A stretch of DNA of 47,766 nt from Bacteroidales bacterium (GCA_035299085.1 DATGXG010000047.1:1-47766), one strand, 5' to 3'; positions 8,677-17,699 are shown, counted from the first letter of the stretch. Numbers and translations: made by a program. Notes: generated by a model from the sequence alone, not told the origin.

Positions 8677-9936
8677 TTATTTTTTTATAATGTCGTAAGC
8701 AAAGAGGTTATCATCATAACGAACAAAAAGCTTTCCTCCGAATACAACAGGATGGGCCCAATACGGTCCTTTTCCGGTAGCAGGCAATTTGAACTCTCCT
8801 GCTTTTTCGAACCCGTTTTGTGATGCCTTTGCCAGTTTAAGAGTTCCCTTTTCATCATACAGGTATACCATACCGTCGGCATAGGTTAATGATCCTGTTC
8901 CGGTTGTTTTCCACATCTGTTTACCGGTAAGAAGTTCTATACAGAACCAGCTCCTTGTGCTGGTTCCCGACCCATAAACATAACCGTTGTGGAGCAAAAC
9001 ACCGCCATGATAGCAATCCATAACCTGGTCATTCTGCCATACCGGTTGAACGGAAATACCTGTTCCTGACGGGGCCATTTTTAAGAGCGCGCATCCCTTG
9101 TTAACAGTGGTAATAAATACATAGTTGCTATAGGTAACCACATCCGTACAATTAAGGCTGTGCTGGTTCTCATAATCGAATTTCCAGAGAAGCTTACCTG
9201 TTTTGGCATCCACACTGTAAAAACAGTTCGAACTGGCACCGATAATCTGGTGAATTCCATTGAAATCACAGGTCACCAATGAATTGTAACCACATTCTCC
9301 CGGTATTTCCTTATTGGTCCAGATGGTTTTTCCAGTCATTTTATCCAGGCAAACCTGGTGGGCCAGTTTCCCGGCGGGTCGCACATATAAATTATTTCCG
9401 TCAACCAATACCGATTCCGAATAACCGTACATAGGGATTTCAGCCTGGAAATCCTTGGTAAGTTCCCTTGCCCAGATTAATTCACCCGTTTTTGCCTTAT
9501 AAGCTGCGAGTCGCCCGGCTTCACTCAGGTGGTAAACAACGCCTTTATCATAAGTGGGAGTGCTTCGGGGCCCTTTATAACTGGATGCCCATGAAACCTC
9601 CACGTCCCAGGCGGCACCGTTTGGTTTTTTCCAGATTAATTTACCATTCATGTCAAAGGCAAAAATGTAAGTCTGGTTATCTGCCTTGCCTGCCGTATAA
9701 ATGAGTCCGTCAGCAATGGCAACGGAACTGTATCCCTCGCCAATACCGGTGGCTTTCCAGGCAATAGCCGGTCCGGATGCCGGCCAGGTATTTAAAAGCC
9801 CGGTTTCAGCTGAAATATTCTGACGGTCAGAACCGTGAAAACAGGGCCATATTTTTCCTTGTGAATAAACGGCTGATGTGCCTATAATCATAGCAAATAA
9901 CAATAATCCGGCGGTTTTAAAAATAAAGGTTTTCAT
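8677..9936 (-). CDS. Exported PQQ-type beta-propeller protein
   Basis: This 419-aa protein has a signal peptide (about residues 1-25, ending near VYSQ) and then the W-P-C-F-H-G opening of secreted PQQ_2 propellers, with repeats spaced about 45-50 residues (for example G-L-I-Y-T-A-G, T-G-K-L-L-W). It lacks CxxCH heme sites and the active-site residues of quinoprotein alcohol dehydrogenases that I would recognise, so binding or structural function is more likely. It is a single gene, 103 bp upstream of which (8574-8676) holds nothing recognised. It resembles the products of 128-1234 and 10622-11896 in fold, not in close sequence identity. Confidence 0.8.
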   Translation of the reverse strand: MKTFIFKTAGLLLFAMIIGTSAVYSQGKIWPCFHGSDRQNISAETGLLNTWPASGPAIAWKATGIGEGYSSVAIADGLIYTAGKADNQTYIFAFDMNGKLIWKKPNGAAWDVEVSWASSYKGPRSTPTYDKGVVYHLSEAGRLAAYKAKTGELIWARELTKDFQAEIPMYGYSESVLVDGNNLYVRPAGKLAHQVCLDKMTGKTIWTNKEIPGECGYNSLVTCDFNGIHQIIGASSNCFYSVDAKTGKLLWKFDYENQHSLNCTDVVTYSNYVFITTVNKGCALLKMAPSGTGISVQPVWQNDQVMDCYHGGVLLHNGYVYGSGTSTRSWFCIELLTGKQMWKTTGTGSLTYADGMVYLYDEKGTLKLAKASQNGFEKAGEFKLPATGKGPYWAHPVVFGGKLFVRYDDNLFAYDIIKK

Positions 9937-10075
9937 TGATATTTTAATTACAGGTGAATTTCATTGTAAGCAGATAAGTATTCGCTTGATTTTCTGATTC
10001 GAATGTAAAAGAAATTAAGACATAACCTTCTTATAAAAACCTAAAATATTGTTAAAACATATCGTCCTGTATTAA

Positions 10076-10120
10076 TATGTAATTAATACATCCTTTTTAT
10101 ATATTTATTACATATATTTG
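10076..10120 (+). promoter_or_regulatory. brnTA-1 promoter and palindromic operator
   Basis: A degenerate inverted repeat (TATGTAAT at 10076-10083, ATTACATA at 10107-10114) overlaps the Bacteroidota -7 element TATATTTG (10113-10120, matching TAnnTTTG), 16 bp before the brnT start. BrnA antitoxins are known to repress their own operon, so this is the likely binding site. The site is less symmetrical than in copy 2. Confidence 0.65.
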
Positions 10121-10136
10121 CAGCAAATAAGTCCCA

Positions 10137-10400
10137 ATGAAATTTGAATTTGATGAACAAAAGAGTTCAACGAATAAATCAAAACATGGAATCGATTTCA
10201 TTGAAGCGCAACAAATCTGGAATGATCCCGAGCGAGTTGAAATACCTGCCAGAACAAGCGAAGAACCAAGAATAATGATTATTGGAAGAATCGGTCAGTC
10301 GATCCGGGCTGGTATTTATACTATTCGTAATAAAAACATAAGATTGATTTCAGTCAGAAAAGCCAGGAAAGATGAAAAAGAAATATATGAAAGCATCTGA
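10137..10400 (+). CDS. brnT: BrnT-family ribonuclease toxin, copy 1
   Basis: This 87-aa protein matches the BrnT family (PF04365) in length and pattern: F-E-F-D-E-Q-K at the start, the N-x-x-K-H-G-I-D-F block (residues 13-21), a central beta-hairpin with R-I-M-I-I-G-R-I-G, and the C-terminal R-L-I-S-V-R-K-A-R-K-D-E-K-E-I-Y-E. BrnT toxins adopt a RelE-like RNase fold and arrest translation; the N-terminal Lys/His and C-terminal Arg residues form the expected active site. It overlaps brnA by 29 bp. The protein differs from copy 2 at four positions: D6, T12, S41-region (TSEEP versus TTEEP) and R versus W in IGQSI(R/W)AG. Confidence 0.88.
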   Translation: MKFEFDEQKSSTNKSKHGIDFIEAQQIWNDPERVEIPARTSEEPRIMIIGRIGQSIRAGIYTIRNKNIRLISVRKARKDEKEIYESI

Positions 10401-10614
10401 ATTTGATGACCTTTTTGAAGCAGGCGAAAGTACGGTTGAATACCTTGATAAAACGCAGTTGAAAAGGCCCGGATTGGAACAAAGGAGAATAACGGTGGAT
10501 TTCCCGGCATGGATGGTTCACCAGCTTGATAAAGAAGCTATGCGGCTTGGTATTACCAGGCAATCCATTATTAAAATGTGGATATCCGAGAAAATCAGCA
10601 GTAAAATCGCCTGA
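10372..10614 (+). CDS. brnA: BrnA-family antitoxin, copy 1
   Basis: This 80-aa protein has an N-terminal toxin-binding segment (M-K-A-S-E-F-D-x-x-F) and a C-terminal ribbon-helix-helix DNA-binding part from R-R-I-T-V-D-F-P to the helix G-I-T-R-Q-S-I-I-K-M-W-I. BrnA binds BrnT and represses the operon. The first ATG (10372) has an AGGAAAG ribosome-binding sequence 5 bp upstream inside brnT; the internal ATG at 10387 is an alternative. Its stop is 8 bp from the convergent propeller gene's stop. It differs from copy 2 by one residue (D versus E in YL(D/E)KTQ). Confidence 0.88.
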   Translation: MKKKYMKASEFDDLFEAGESTVEYLDKTQLKRPGLEQRRITVDFPAWMVHQLDKEAMRLGITRQSIIKMWISEKISSKIA

Positions 10615-10621
10615 CCAATCC

Positions 10622-11896
10622 CTAGTTCCCTATCCTATACACGGCTTCATCTGTTCTTACCAGGATTGAATTCCGGAGTATAGCCGGAGTGGCATACACT
10701 TCACCCGGTAATTTGTTTTCGGCTATAACCTGGAGCGATTTGGCGGCTTTAATAATTAATGTTTCGCCATTCACCGAAATGAAATAAACATTTCCGCCTG
10801 CAAAAACAGGTGATGCATTGTATTTCCGTTTCAGTTTCATTGAATAAACTTCACTGCCCGTTTTGGCATCCAGGCAATAGAGCGTGTTGCGGGTGTCGAT
10901 TGTATAAATCAGGCCATCCTTAATAACCGGTGTGAGCAGTTGAAGAATGGGGGACTTAAATCGCCAAATTACCTTCGTTTTGGTAACATCTCCATTACCA
11001 GCAGGATCCACAGCCAATAATTCGCAGTATTTTTCGTCTTCAGGTCCGGTAACAAAGCCGGTGTAAAAATATACGGTTCCGTTCTCTGAGAAGGGCATTG
11101 AAATGGTTGAATCCTCACCCTGCACCACCCTCCAGACTTCCTTCCCCGTTAACGGATTGTAGGCTATGCAAACGGCAGAACCGTTTGATATCAGTAAATC
11201 CAGTCCATTCACATTTACAATTATCGGGGTAATATAGGCTTTTCTTCCTATAGGCTCCAATGGCTCATACACCTCTGCAGGCCGGTCGGTCTTCCATACC
11301 GTTTCGCCGGTCGTTTTATTCAGAGCAACGAGGTATTGAACATCGACCCCTTCGACATGAAGGATGAGCAGGTTTTTATAGAGAATAGGTGAAGCGCCCG
11401 CTCCCTGCACATGATCACAATTCAGGTCAGTTCTTTTCCATTTAACTTTTCCGTTCTTTGTATCAATACACGCTGTACCGTAAGTTCCGAAGGTCATATA
11501 AACAAAACCATCCTCAATACAGGGTGTCGGAGTTGCATAGGTGTTGATTGAATGCTTTCCATAGACAGAATCCGGCTGAAACAGGTCTATCCTGTAAATC
11601 AATTTCCCCGTGTTGAAATCAAGGCATAATCCCCACATATTTTTACCGTCTTCACTGGCAGAAGTCAACCACACCTGGTCACCGTAAACAACAGGTGACG
11701 ACCATCCTTTACCCTCAATGTCCGATTTCCATTTTATATGGGTTGAATCGTTCCAGAGAATGGGCACATCACGCGCTTCAGAAATTCCATCCAGGTTACT
11801 TCCCCGAAAATGTGTCCAGTCTGCTTGTTGTGAACTGACTTTGGGAATAGCCAAAATGAATAAGCTAACGAACAGGGAAATTATAAATGGCCTCAT
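10622..11896 (-). CDS. Exported PQQ-type beta-propeller protein
   Basis: This 424-aa protein starts with a signal peptide (about residues 1-22, ending at KVSSQQ) followed by W-T-H-F-R-G-S-N-L-D-G and successive propeller blades, with D-G-x-V-Y and T-G-x-x-x-W motifs repeating every 45-60 residues. This pattern is typical of secreted PQQ_2 propellers, often called outer membrane assembly (BamB)-like, though no lipobox is present. Enzymatic residues are not evident. A perfect 11-bp inverted repeat lies directly in front of the start codon. The gene is convergent with brnA copy 1 and is enclosed by the two brnTA repeats. Confidence 0.8.
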   Translation of the reverse strand: MRPFIISLFVSLFILAIPKVSSQQADWTHFRGSNLDGISEARDVPILWNDSTHIKWKSDIEGKGWSSPVVYGDQVWLTSASEDGKNMWGLCLDFNTGKLIYRIDLFQPDSVYGKHSINTYATPTPCIEDGFVYMTFGTYGTACIDTKNGKVKWKRTDLNCDHVQGAGASPILYKNLLILHVEGVDVQYLVALNKTTGETVWKTDRPAEVYEPLEPIGRKAYITPIIVNVNGLDLLISNGSAVCIAYNPLTGKEVWRVVQGEDSTISMPFSENGTVYFYTGFVTGPEDEKYCELLAVDPAGNGDVTKTKVIWRFKSPILQLLTPVIKDGLIYTIDTRNTLYCLDAKTGSEVYSMKLKRKYNASPVFAGGNVYFISVNGETLIIKAAKSLQVIAENKLPGEVYATPAILRNSILVRTDEAVYRIGN

Positions 11897-11898
11897 AG

Positions 11899-11930
11899 GT
11901 AATTGTATTATTCAGTGCAAATACAATTAC
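11899..11930 (-). promoter_or_regulatory. Perfect 11-bp inverted repeat at the start codon
   Basis: GTAATTGTATT (11899-11909) and AATACAATTAC (11920-11930) are exact inverted repeats with a 10-bp spacer. The proximal end is 2 bp from the ATG (11896-11894) of the propeller gene. In the transcript it would form a hairpin covering the ribosome-binding region; as DNA it could be an operator. Which role is correct is not decided by sequence. Confidence 0.6.
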
Positions 11931-11950
11931 TAATATAGCGGAAATTATAA

Positions 11951-12996
<1,046 letters not shown>

Positions 12997-13533
12997 TTAT
13001 ACATTTAATCCCGCTTCATAAGCCTGCTTCATAGTGGGCTTGTTTTTTATTTCGCCTTTATTCCATGCTGAAGTTCCATATATAACACCTTTTTCAACCG
13101 GATTATCCAGGCAGTCGGTAAATCCGCGAAAACCTTCGAGTGTCCTTTCCATTGCTGAATGATTTGAATCGGCAGCAGCTACAATAAAATAGAACTCCTT
13201 GTTGCTGATTCGCGTGTACCCGGCACAGGTTCTGTCGATCAGCGTTTTCATCCGGCCGCACATCGAATAAAAATATACCGGAGTTGCCATAACAATTACA
13301 TCAGCCGTTTCCAGTTTTTCAAGAATATCAGTCATATCGTCCTTTTGCGAACACCCTTCTTTCTTAAGACAATAACCACAACCTGTACAATAATTAATGT
13401 TCTTATCGTTAAGAACAATCTTTTCAGCATTATGTCCGGAATCAACAGCACCGGAAATAAACTGATCACAAAGGAGGTCTGAATTTCCGCCTTTGCGCGG
13501 ACTTGATGAAATAACAACAATGCTTTTCTTCAT
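12997..13533 (-). CDS. Iron-sulfur flavoprotein-like NAD(P)H/FMN oxidoreductase
   Basis: This 178-aa flavodoxin-fold protein opens with the FMN-phosphate loop S-S-S-P-R-K-G-G-N-S (residues 9-18). It has cysteines C49, C52, C55 and C61 (C-x2-C-x2-C-x5-C), matching the compact cysteine motif of archaeal iron-sulfur flavoproteins (Isf, C-x2-C-x2-C-x4-7-C). A second FMN-binding block, A-T-P-V-Y-F-Y-S, lies near residue 89. Related proteins reduce quinones, nitro compounds or oxygen species. It could carry a 4Fe-4S cluster, or use the cysteines for redox only. It is first in the operon with the aldo/keto reductase. Confidence 0.82.
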   Translation of the reverse strand: MKKSIVVISSSPRKGGNSDLLCDQFISGAVDSGHNAEKIVLNDKNINYCTGCGYCLKKEGCSQKDDMTDILEKLETADVIVMATPVYFYSMCGRMKTLIDRTCAGYTRISNKEFYFIVAAADSNHSAMERTLEGFRGFTDCLDNPVEKGVIYGTSAWNKGEIKNKPTMKQAYEAGLNV

Positions 13534-13564
13534 ACTGGTATTTAATTAGATTCCTGGTATAAAA

Positions 13565-13654
13565 ATTACCAAAATTTCAGGTACAAAATTGGTTTGAATA
13601 ATCAGTCCCATGATTATCTGTTTTACTGTTTCTATTACCTGATTTACTGGTAAT
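13565..13654. promoter_or_regulatory. Divergent control region with inverted repeats
   Basis: Between the flavoprotein and AraC-type genes are an ATAATCA-N6-TGATTAT inverted repeat (13598-13617), an ATTACC-N9-GGTAAT inverted repeat (13634-13654) and a further ATTACC at 13565-13570. These are candidate sites for the divergent regulator. This is a pattern-based inference. Confidence 0.4.
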
Positions 13655-13688
13655 GACTGTGATGACGTTTTAATAATAAAACAAAGTA

Positions 13689-13696
13689 TACCTTTG
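13689..13696 (+). promoter_or_regulatory. -7 promoter element of the AraC-type gene
   Basis: TACCTTTG matches the Bacteroidota -7 consensus TAnnTTTG exactly and lies 20-27 bp before the ATG at 13716. The upstream -33 element is weak. Confidence 0.55.
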
Positions 13697-13715
13697 ACCA
13701 CAAATCATATGATTC

Positions 13716-14621
13716 ATGAAAGAGAAAAACATGATCAGAAGCATTTCGGAATATAATGACAGCATGGGTGCAGAAACGCTCAACCCGCTGATCAGCATGG
13801 TGGATTATTCAAAAGCTCCCCCTCCCAAATCAGGTGAACAGGTTAAAATGTCCTTCGACTTTTACTTTATAGCACTGAAGGAAATAAAATGCGGCAATAT
13901 CAAATATGGCTGCAATTATTATGATTACCAGGAAGGAACACTGGTGTTCATTGGCCCGGGACAAGTCCTGACCGTTGAGAATTATGTAAACGCTCCCCGT
14001 CCTAAAGGGAAAGCCCTGTTATTCCACCCGGATCTCATTCGAGGAACTTCTCTGGGTCATACTATGAAGAACTATACTTTCTTTTCCTATGAAGTGCATG
14101 AAGCCCTTCATCTTTCAGAAAAGGAACGACAGGTAATTAATAACTGCTTTGCGAATATTGAGGCTGAGTTGATGCACACAATTGATAAGCACAGCAAAAC
14201 CATGATCATTTCAAATATAGAACTCCTGCTGAATTACAGTGTGCGGTTTTACGACAGGCAATTCATAACCCGTACCGTTGTCAACCAGGATATACTTATC
14301 CGGTTTGAAAAGCTGCTGGATGAATATTTCAATACAGATAAGCCGCGTTCGCTTGGTTTGCCCTCAGTGAAATATTGTGCCGATAAATTGCATCTTTCTG
14401 CCAATTACTTCGGTGACCTTATTAAGAAGGAAACCGGTAAATCACCTCTAGATCATATTCAATTCAAAATAGCCGATATTGCAAAGGACAGGATTATGGA
14501 CGGCAGGCAGTCAGCCAGCGAAATAGCCTATGAACTCGGATTCAAAAACCCGCAGCATTTCAGCAGGATGTTTAAGCAAATTGTAGGAATGACACCATTG
14601 GGATATAGGGGGATGAATTAA
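13716..14621 (+). CDS. AraC-family transcriptional regulator
   Basis: This 301-aa protein has an N-terminal cupin-like sensor part (about residues 40-180, including G-T-L-V-F-I-G-P-G-Q) and a C-terminal double helix-turn-helix of AraC/XylS type. The first HTH lies in Y-C-A-D-K-L-H-L-S-A-N-Y-F; the second in I-A-Y-E-L-G-F-K-N-P-Q-H-F-S-R-M-F-K, followed by G-M-T-P-L-G-Y-R. It is divergent from the flavoprotein/aldo-keto reductase operon, a typical arrangement for a local regulator. The ATG at 13731 has a better purine-rich ribosome-binding sequence than 13716, so the true protein may be five residues shorter. Confidence 0.9.
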   Translation: MKEKNMIRSISEYNDSMGAETLNPLISMVDYSKAPPPKSGEQVKMSFDFYFIALKEIKCGNIKYGCNYYDYQEGTLVFIGPGQVLTVENYVNAPRPKGKALLFHPDLIRGTSLGHTMKNYTFFSYEVHEALHLSEKERQVINNCFANIEAELMHTIDKHSKTMIISNIELLLNYSVRFYDRQFITRTVVNQDILIRFEKLLDEYFNTDKPRSLGLPSVKYCADKLHLSANYFGDLIKKETGKSPLDHIQFKIADIAKDRIMDGRQSASEIAYELGFKNPQHFSRMFKQIVGMTPLGYRGMN

Positions 14622-14662
14622 CCGGTATTCGGTGTTATACTAAATGAAAAATCTAAAATTAA

Positions 14663-14707
14663 TATGTAATAAATATATTCTTTTTATATATTTATTACAT
14701 ATATTTG
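14663..14707 (+). promoter_or_regulatory. brnTA-2 promoter and perfect palindromic operator
   Basis: A perfect 15-bp inverted repeat (TATGTAATAAATATA at 14663-14677 and its complement at 14687-14701, 9-bp spacer) overlaps the -7 element TATATTTG (14700-14707), 16 bp before brnT. Binding there would block transcription, fitting BrnA autorepression. Confidence 0.7.
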
Positions 14708-14723
14708 TACCAAAATAGTCTCA

Positions 14724-14987
14724 ATGAAATTTGAATTTGAAGAACAAAAAAGTTCAAAGAATAAATCAAAACATGGAATAGATTTCATTGAAGCGCAACA
14801 AATCTGGAATGATCCGGAGCGAGTTGAAATACCTGCCAGAACAACCGAAGAACCACGAATAATGATTATCGGAAGAATCGGTCAGTCGATCTGGGCTGGT
14901 ATTTATACTATTCGTAATAAAAACATAAGATTGATATCAGTCAGAAAAGCCAGGAAAGATGAAAAAGAAATATATGAAAGCATCTGA
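14724..14987 (+). CDS. brnT: BrnT-family ribonuclease toxin, copy 2
   Basis: This 87-aa BrnT homologue is nearly identical to the product of 10137-10400 and keeps all features of the family: the K-H-G-I-D-F block, the I-M-I-I-G-R-I-G strand and the R-K-A-R-K-D-E tail. Copy-specific residues are E6, K12, a TTEEP segment and W in IGQSIWAG. The changes keep the predicted active site, so both toxins look functional. Whether the two antitoxins cross-neutralise is open; their one-residue difference makes it likely. It overlaps brnA by 29 bp. Confidence 0.88.
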   Translation: MKFEFEEQKSSKNKSKHGIDFIEAQQIWNDPERVEIPARTTEEPRIMIIGRIGQSIWAGIYTIRNKNIRLISVRKARKDEKEIYESI

Positions 14988-15201
14988 GTTTGATGACCTT
15001 TTTGAAGCAGGCGAGAGTACGGTTGAATATCTGGAAAAAACGCAGTTAAAAAGGCCCGGTTTGGAACAAAGAAGAATAACGGTGGACTTCCCCGCATGGA
15101 TGGTTCACCAGCTTGATAAAGAAGCTATGCGGCTTGGTATTACCAGGCAATCCATAATTAAAATGTGGATATCCGAGAAAATCAGCAGTAAAATCGCCTG
15201 A
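14959..15201 (+). CDS. brnA: BrnA-family antitoxin, copy 2
   Basis: This 80-aa antitoxin has a C-terminal ribbon-helix-helix (R-R-I-T-V-D-F-P through I-K-M-W-I) and differs from copy 1 by a single Asp-to-Glu change near residue 26. The same AGGAAAG ribosome-binding sequence precedes the ATG within brnT. It ends 14 bp before the convergent cupin gene. Its operator upstream of brnT is more symmetrical than that of copy 1, so the two operons may be repressed to different degrees. Confidence 0.88.
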   Translation: MKKKYMKASEFDDLFEAGESTVEYLEKTQLKRPGLEQRRITVDFPAWMVHQLDKEAMRLGITRQSIIKMWISEKISSKIA

Positions 15202-15215
15202 GATATCTGTAGAAG

Positions 15216-15620
15216 TTATACCTTCCCATTTAACGTACTTTTCCAAATACCCTCAACCATTATGGCTTCATCTTCACCTGGCCATGGAGGCATTGTAACT
15301 CCTATGGCAGAAAGTGGTTCATACCCAAAACTTCTGAACTGAAAACGGGTACCTAAAGGAATGGTGATACAAATATCGGGATAGAGGTCTACTATTTCTT
15401 CAATTTCATTGAGCTTTCTCCACATCTGGCCCCTTCCGGCGATTATGTACCAAATTTCTTCAACTGTTCTGTGAGTAACCGCTTTCGATATTTGATTCGG
15501 TGGCAATTCAAAATGCGCCATACCTCCACCCTTTAATCCTAAAAGAATTCTTACATCTGAACCATCGGGAGCTATGGCATCTAAATTTGCCGGCAAAAGC
15601 TTAGTTTCAAATTTGTTCAT
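15216..15620 (-). CDS. Cupin-domain protein
   Basis: This 134-aa single-domain cupin has motif 1 around T-H-R-T-V-E-E-I-W-Y-I-I-A-G-R-G (residues 50-65), in which the second metal-binding His is replaced by Thr, and motif 2 around I-P-L-G-T-R-F-Q-F-R (87-96), which lacks the usual His. Metal binding may thus be weakened and the activity (isomerase, dioxygenase or sensor) is not predictable. It lies 24 bp downstream of the 676-aa lysozyme protein on the same strand, so it is probably the last gene of that operon. It may be functionally unrelated to the effectors. Confidence 0.75.
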   Translation of the reverse strand: MNKFETKLLPANLDAIAPDGSDVRILLGLKGGGMAHFELPPNQISKAVTHRTVEEIWYIIAGRGQMWRKLNEIEEIVDLYPDICITIPLGTRFQFRSFGYEPLSAIGVTMPPWPGEDEAIMVEGIWKSTLNGKV

Positions 15621-15644
15621 TTTGATCCTTTTTGAATAGTACCA

Positions 15645-17675
15645 TTACACCGGCGGATTGGCTTCGTATGAAGTAGTACCCACCTGGCAATGGAAGTGGT
15701 TGCTGTGGGCCGAACGCAGGCTTGCATCAGGGTGATCAGGATGAATAATAAAACTGGATGGAATAGCCACACCATCCTGAATCACTCGTGCATCCAGGTC
15801 ACTTCCGGTTTTTGCCGCTTCGTAATAATTGGAAGTATCGCTCATTTGGGTAACGATATAGCGGTGCACCTCTTTAAACAGCGTATATCCAAATCCATCG
15901 GATGAAGAAAGGCGGTAATAGATTTTCCCTCCGTTTATTTTTGCAGGCTTACTGCCCCAATCTCTTTGTACAAAAACTTCAAAAGCAGTTCCATTATAAG
16001 TTCCTTTCAGTCCACCAAGATCTAATGCCCGTCCCGTATTGTGACAATCGAACTGCGCACCGCTGCCATGGCCAATGCCCATGTGATACAACGTGTCAAC
16101 GCCATAGGTGTTCTTCAGCCATTTAGTAAACTTGTACAGAAAAACAACCATGCGGGGATCAAGGTTGTTGAGATTTGGCAATAATATGCCACCAGTTGCT
16201 GTATTCATGTACTTGATTTCAACTCCATTGATAACGGATGGTTTTACTGTATAAGTTCTTGGCACATCATGTGTTTCGGTTACTTCCTGATCCGGCTGAT
16301 CTTTTATTTTTTTCATCCACTTCCTTGTAGAAGAAACCTTTAGAGAAGCATTAAAAGGAGGTGCATCCAGTGTTATGCCTGAAGATGAATTTGCGGCGAG
16401 CGTTTGTAAAATATCGCGGGCCCGGGTCAATGTTAAAGTTCTTACCGGCAGAGCATCGGATAAGTAATTATTCAAATCGGCATCACTCAAAACCGTTTGT
16501 CCGAAAGCATAATATGTATAGGACTGGCTGGTTGCAAGAGGAGTTTCAAAGAGTGCAGCTTCTTCATTTCTGCGGTTAACAAGCCCCTGCAAATCAACCA
16601 GCTTCCCGTTAATTCTGCCTTTTGTCCATTTTCTTATTTCTAAGGGAACATCGCTATATTTCCCGGCATTCAACCGCTTTAATAAAGTCGACTGTAAAAA
16701 ATTTGCGTCTCCGACATTGTATGTAAAACTTGCCAGGGAATCTATCTGGTTTTGGTTCAAATCAACATTAACATTTTTCCGGATGGTTTGCATATGTTTA
16801 TTTACTTCATCCCGCAATAATTCCAAAGCTTTTGTTTCCGTGATGCCATTCGTAAACACTTTTTCAGTTTCATCACCATTGCAATTGCCTTGATGAATAA
16901 GCGTTCCGTAACCAATTGTGCAATGTCCCACAGGGTCGTTGTACATTTTGCTAAAGAAGCCTTCATATTTTTTTATAAGGTCAACACCCTGCGCGGATAT
17001 ATTCCATGATTTTTCTGCAGTAAAGGTTTTGGCAACGGATGTACCGGCAGGCCAGTAAACAATTTGAATCCGTCCATCCCAGGCAGAACTGACTCTCACT
17101 TCACGTTCAAACTTTACAAGAAAATCGGAAAATTTTTCATTGTAGGCAGTTCCTGATGCAGGATCCACAACGGTTATAGTGGTTCCATCGGCAGTGCCAT
17201 CCCCATTGATGGCAGTCAAAATGCGGGCATGGATTCCAAAATTTGCATCCGAACCCTCGGCTGTCGTGATCCAAATCGGTCCATTGTTTTTTAACAAGCG
17301 TTCCCAGCCTCCAATAGATAGGCTTTGAGGGTATTCAAATAAAAAACCGGCGGCATTCAGAAAAGGAATTTTTTCCTCGGAAGTCAGCCCCTGGTTATTT
17401 TTATACTTGCTTAAATAATAGGCCCCAATGCCCCCAACGGCCGTTTCAATGGACAGAGATTGCTGACGCTTCCATGAAATCATCATTGTAGTGACAGTGG
17501 CCCAGCAAACCATGCTGGATGGTTGCCTTATAGGACTCACAATTCCCGGAACACGGTAAAAAACAGCATCAAATGACCGGGCGATTGTATCGGTTAATGA
17601 CGATGCATGAGAAATATTTTTATTTTTTCCGGCAGCAGTGATCAGCTGATCCATTTCAATAAAACGATTTTCCAT
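15645..17675 (-). CDS. Papain-like + GH24 lysozyme + M15-like multidomain protein
   Basis: This 676-aa protein without a signal peptide joins three hydrolase domains. Residues about 45-210 look like an AvrRpt2/C39-type papain-like peptidase: C57 in M-V-C-W-A-T, H149 in F-G-I-H-A-R and D171 in V-V-D-P-A-S. Residues 226-378 are a T4-type lysozyme (GH24): E238, D247 and T253, plus N-Q-N-Q-I-D-S-L-x-S-F-T-Y-N-V-G. Residues about 500-676 look like an M15 zinc peptidase: H545 and D552 in C-H-N-T-G-R-A-L-D-L, H660-x-H662 near the end. Together these could cut peptidoglycan glycan and peptide bonds and proteins. It shares its first nine residues (MENRFIEMD) with the upstream 941-aa protein. Domain calls: lysozyme firm, papain-like good, M15-like moderate. 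Confidence 0.78.
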   Translation of the reverse strand: MENRFIEMDQLITAAGKNKNISHASSLTDTIARSFDAVFYRVPGIVSPIRQPSSMVCWATVTTMMISWKRQQSLSIETAVGGIGAYYLSKYKNNQGLTSEEKIPFLNAAGFLFEYPQSLSIGGWERLLKNNGPIWITTAEGSDANFGIHARILTAINGDGTADGTTITVVDPASGTAYNEKFSDFLVKFEREVRVSSAWDGRIQIVYWPAGTSVAKTFTAEKSWNISAQGVDLIKKYEGFFSKMYNDPVGHCTIGYGTLIHQGNCNGDETEKVFTNGITETKALELLRDEVNKHMQTIRKNVNVDLNQNQIDSLASFTYNVGDANFLQSTLLKRLNAGKYSDVPLEIRKWTKGRINGKLVDLQGLVNRRNEEAALFETPLATSQSYTYYAFGQTVLSDADLNNYLSDALPVRTLTLTRARDILQTLAANSSSGITLDAPPFNASLKVSSTRKWMKKIKDQPDQEVTETHDVPRTYTVKPSVINGVEIKYMNTATGGILLPNLNNLDPRMVVFLYKFTKWLKNTYGVDTLYHMGIGHGSGAQFDCHNTGRALDLGGLKGTYNGTAFEVFVQRDWGSKPAKINGGKIYYRLSSSDGFGYTLFKEVHRYIVTQMSDTSNYYEAAKTGSDLDARVIQDGVAIPSSFIIHPDHPDASLRSAHSNHFHCQVGTTSYEANPPV

Positions 17676-17699
17676 ACTGTTTGTCTTTTATGAAGGTTT

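Larger units (their letters stand above)
10071..10614 (+). repeat. Direct repeat copy 1 (brnTA module with promoter)
   Basis: This 544-nt block matches 14658-15201 without indels (constant offset 4587 bp). It starts at ATTAATATGTAAT upstream of the promoter and ends exactly at the brnA stop codon. Outside it the two loci are unrelated. Most differences are single bases, several of them silent. Confidence 0.9.
14658..15201 (+). repeat. Direct repeat copy 2 (brnTA module with promoter)
   Basis: This is the second 544-nt copy, colinear with 10071-10614 without gaps, and again ends at the brnA stop. Together the copies bracket a propeller gene, the redox operon and its regulator, and could recombine to delete about 4.6 kb. 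Confidence 0.9.

Noticed and set aside
8677..11896. Quinoprotein alcohol dehydrogenases
   Set aside because: The propellers lack heme CxxCH motifs and recognisable PQQ active-site residues; they fit the PQQ_2/BamB-like binding propellers.
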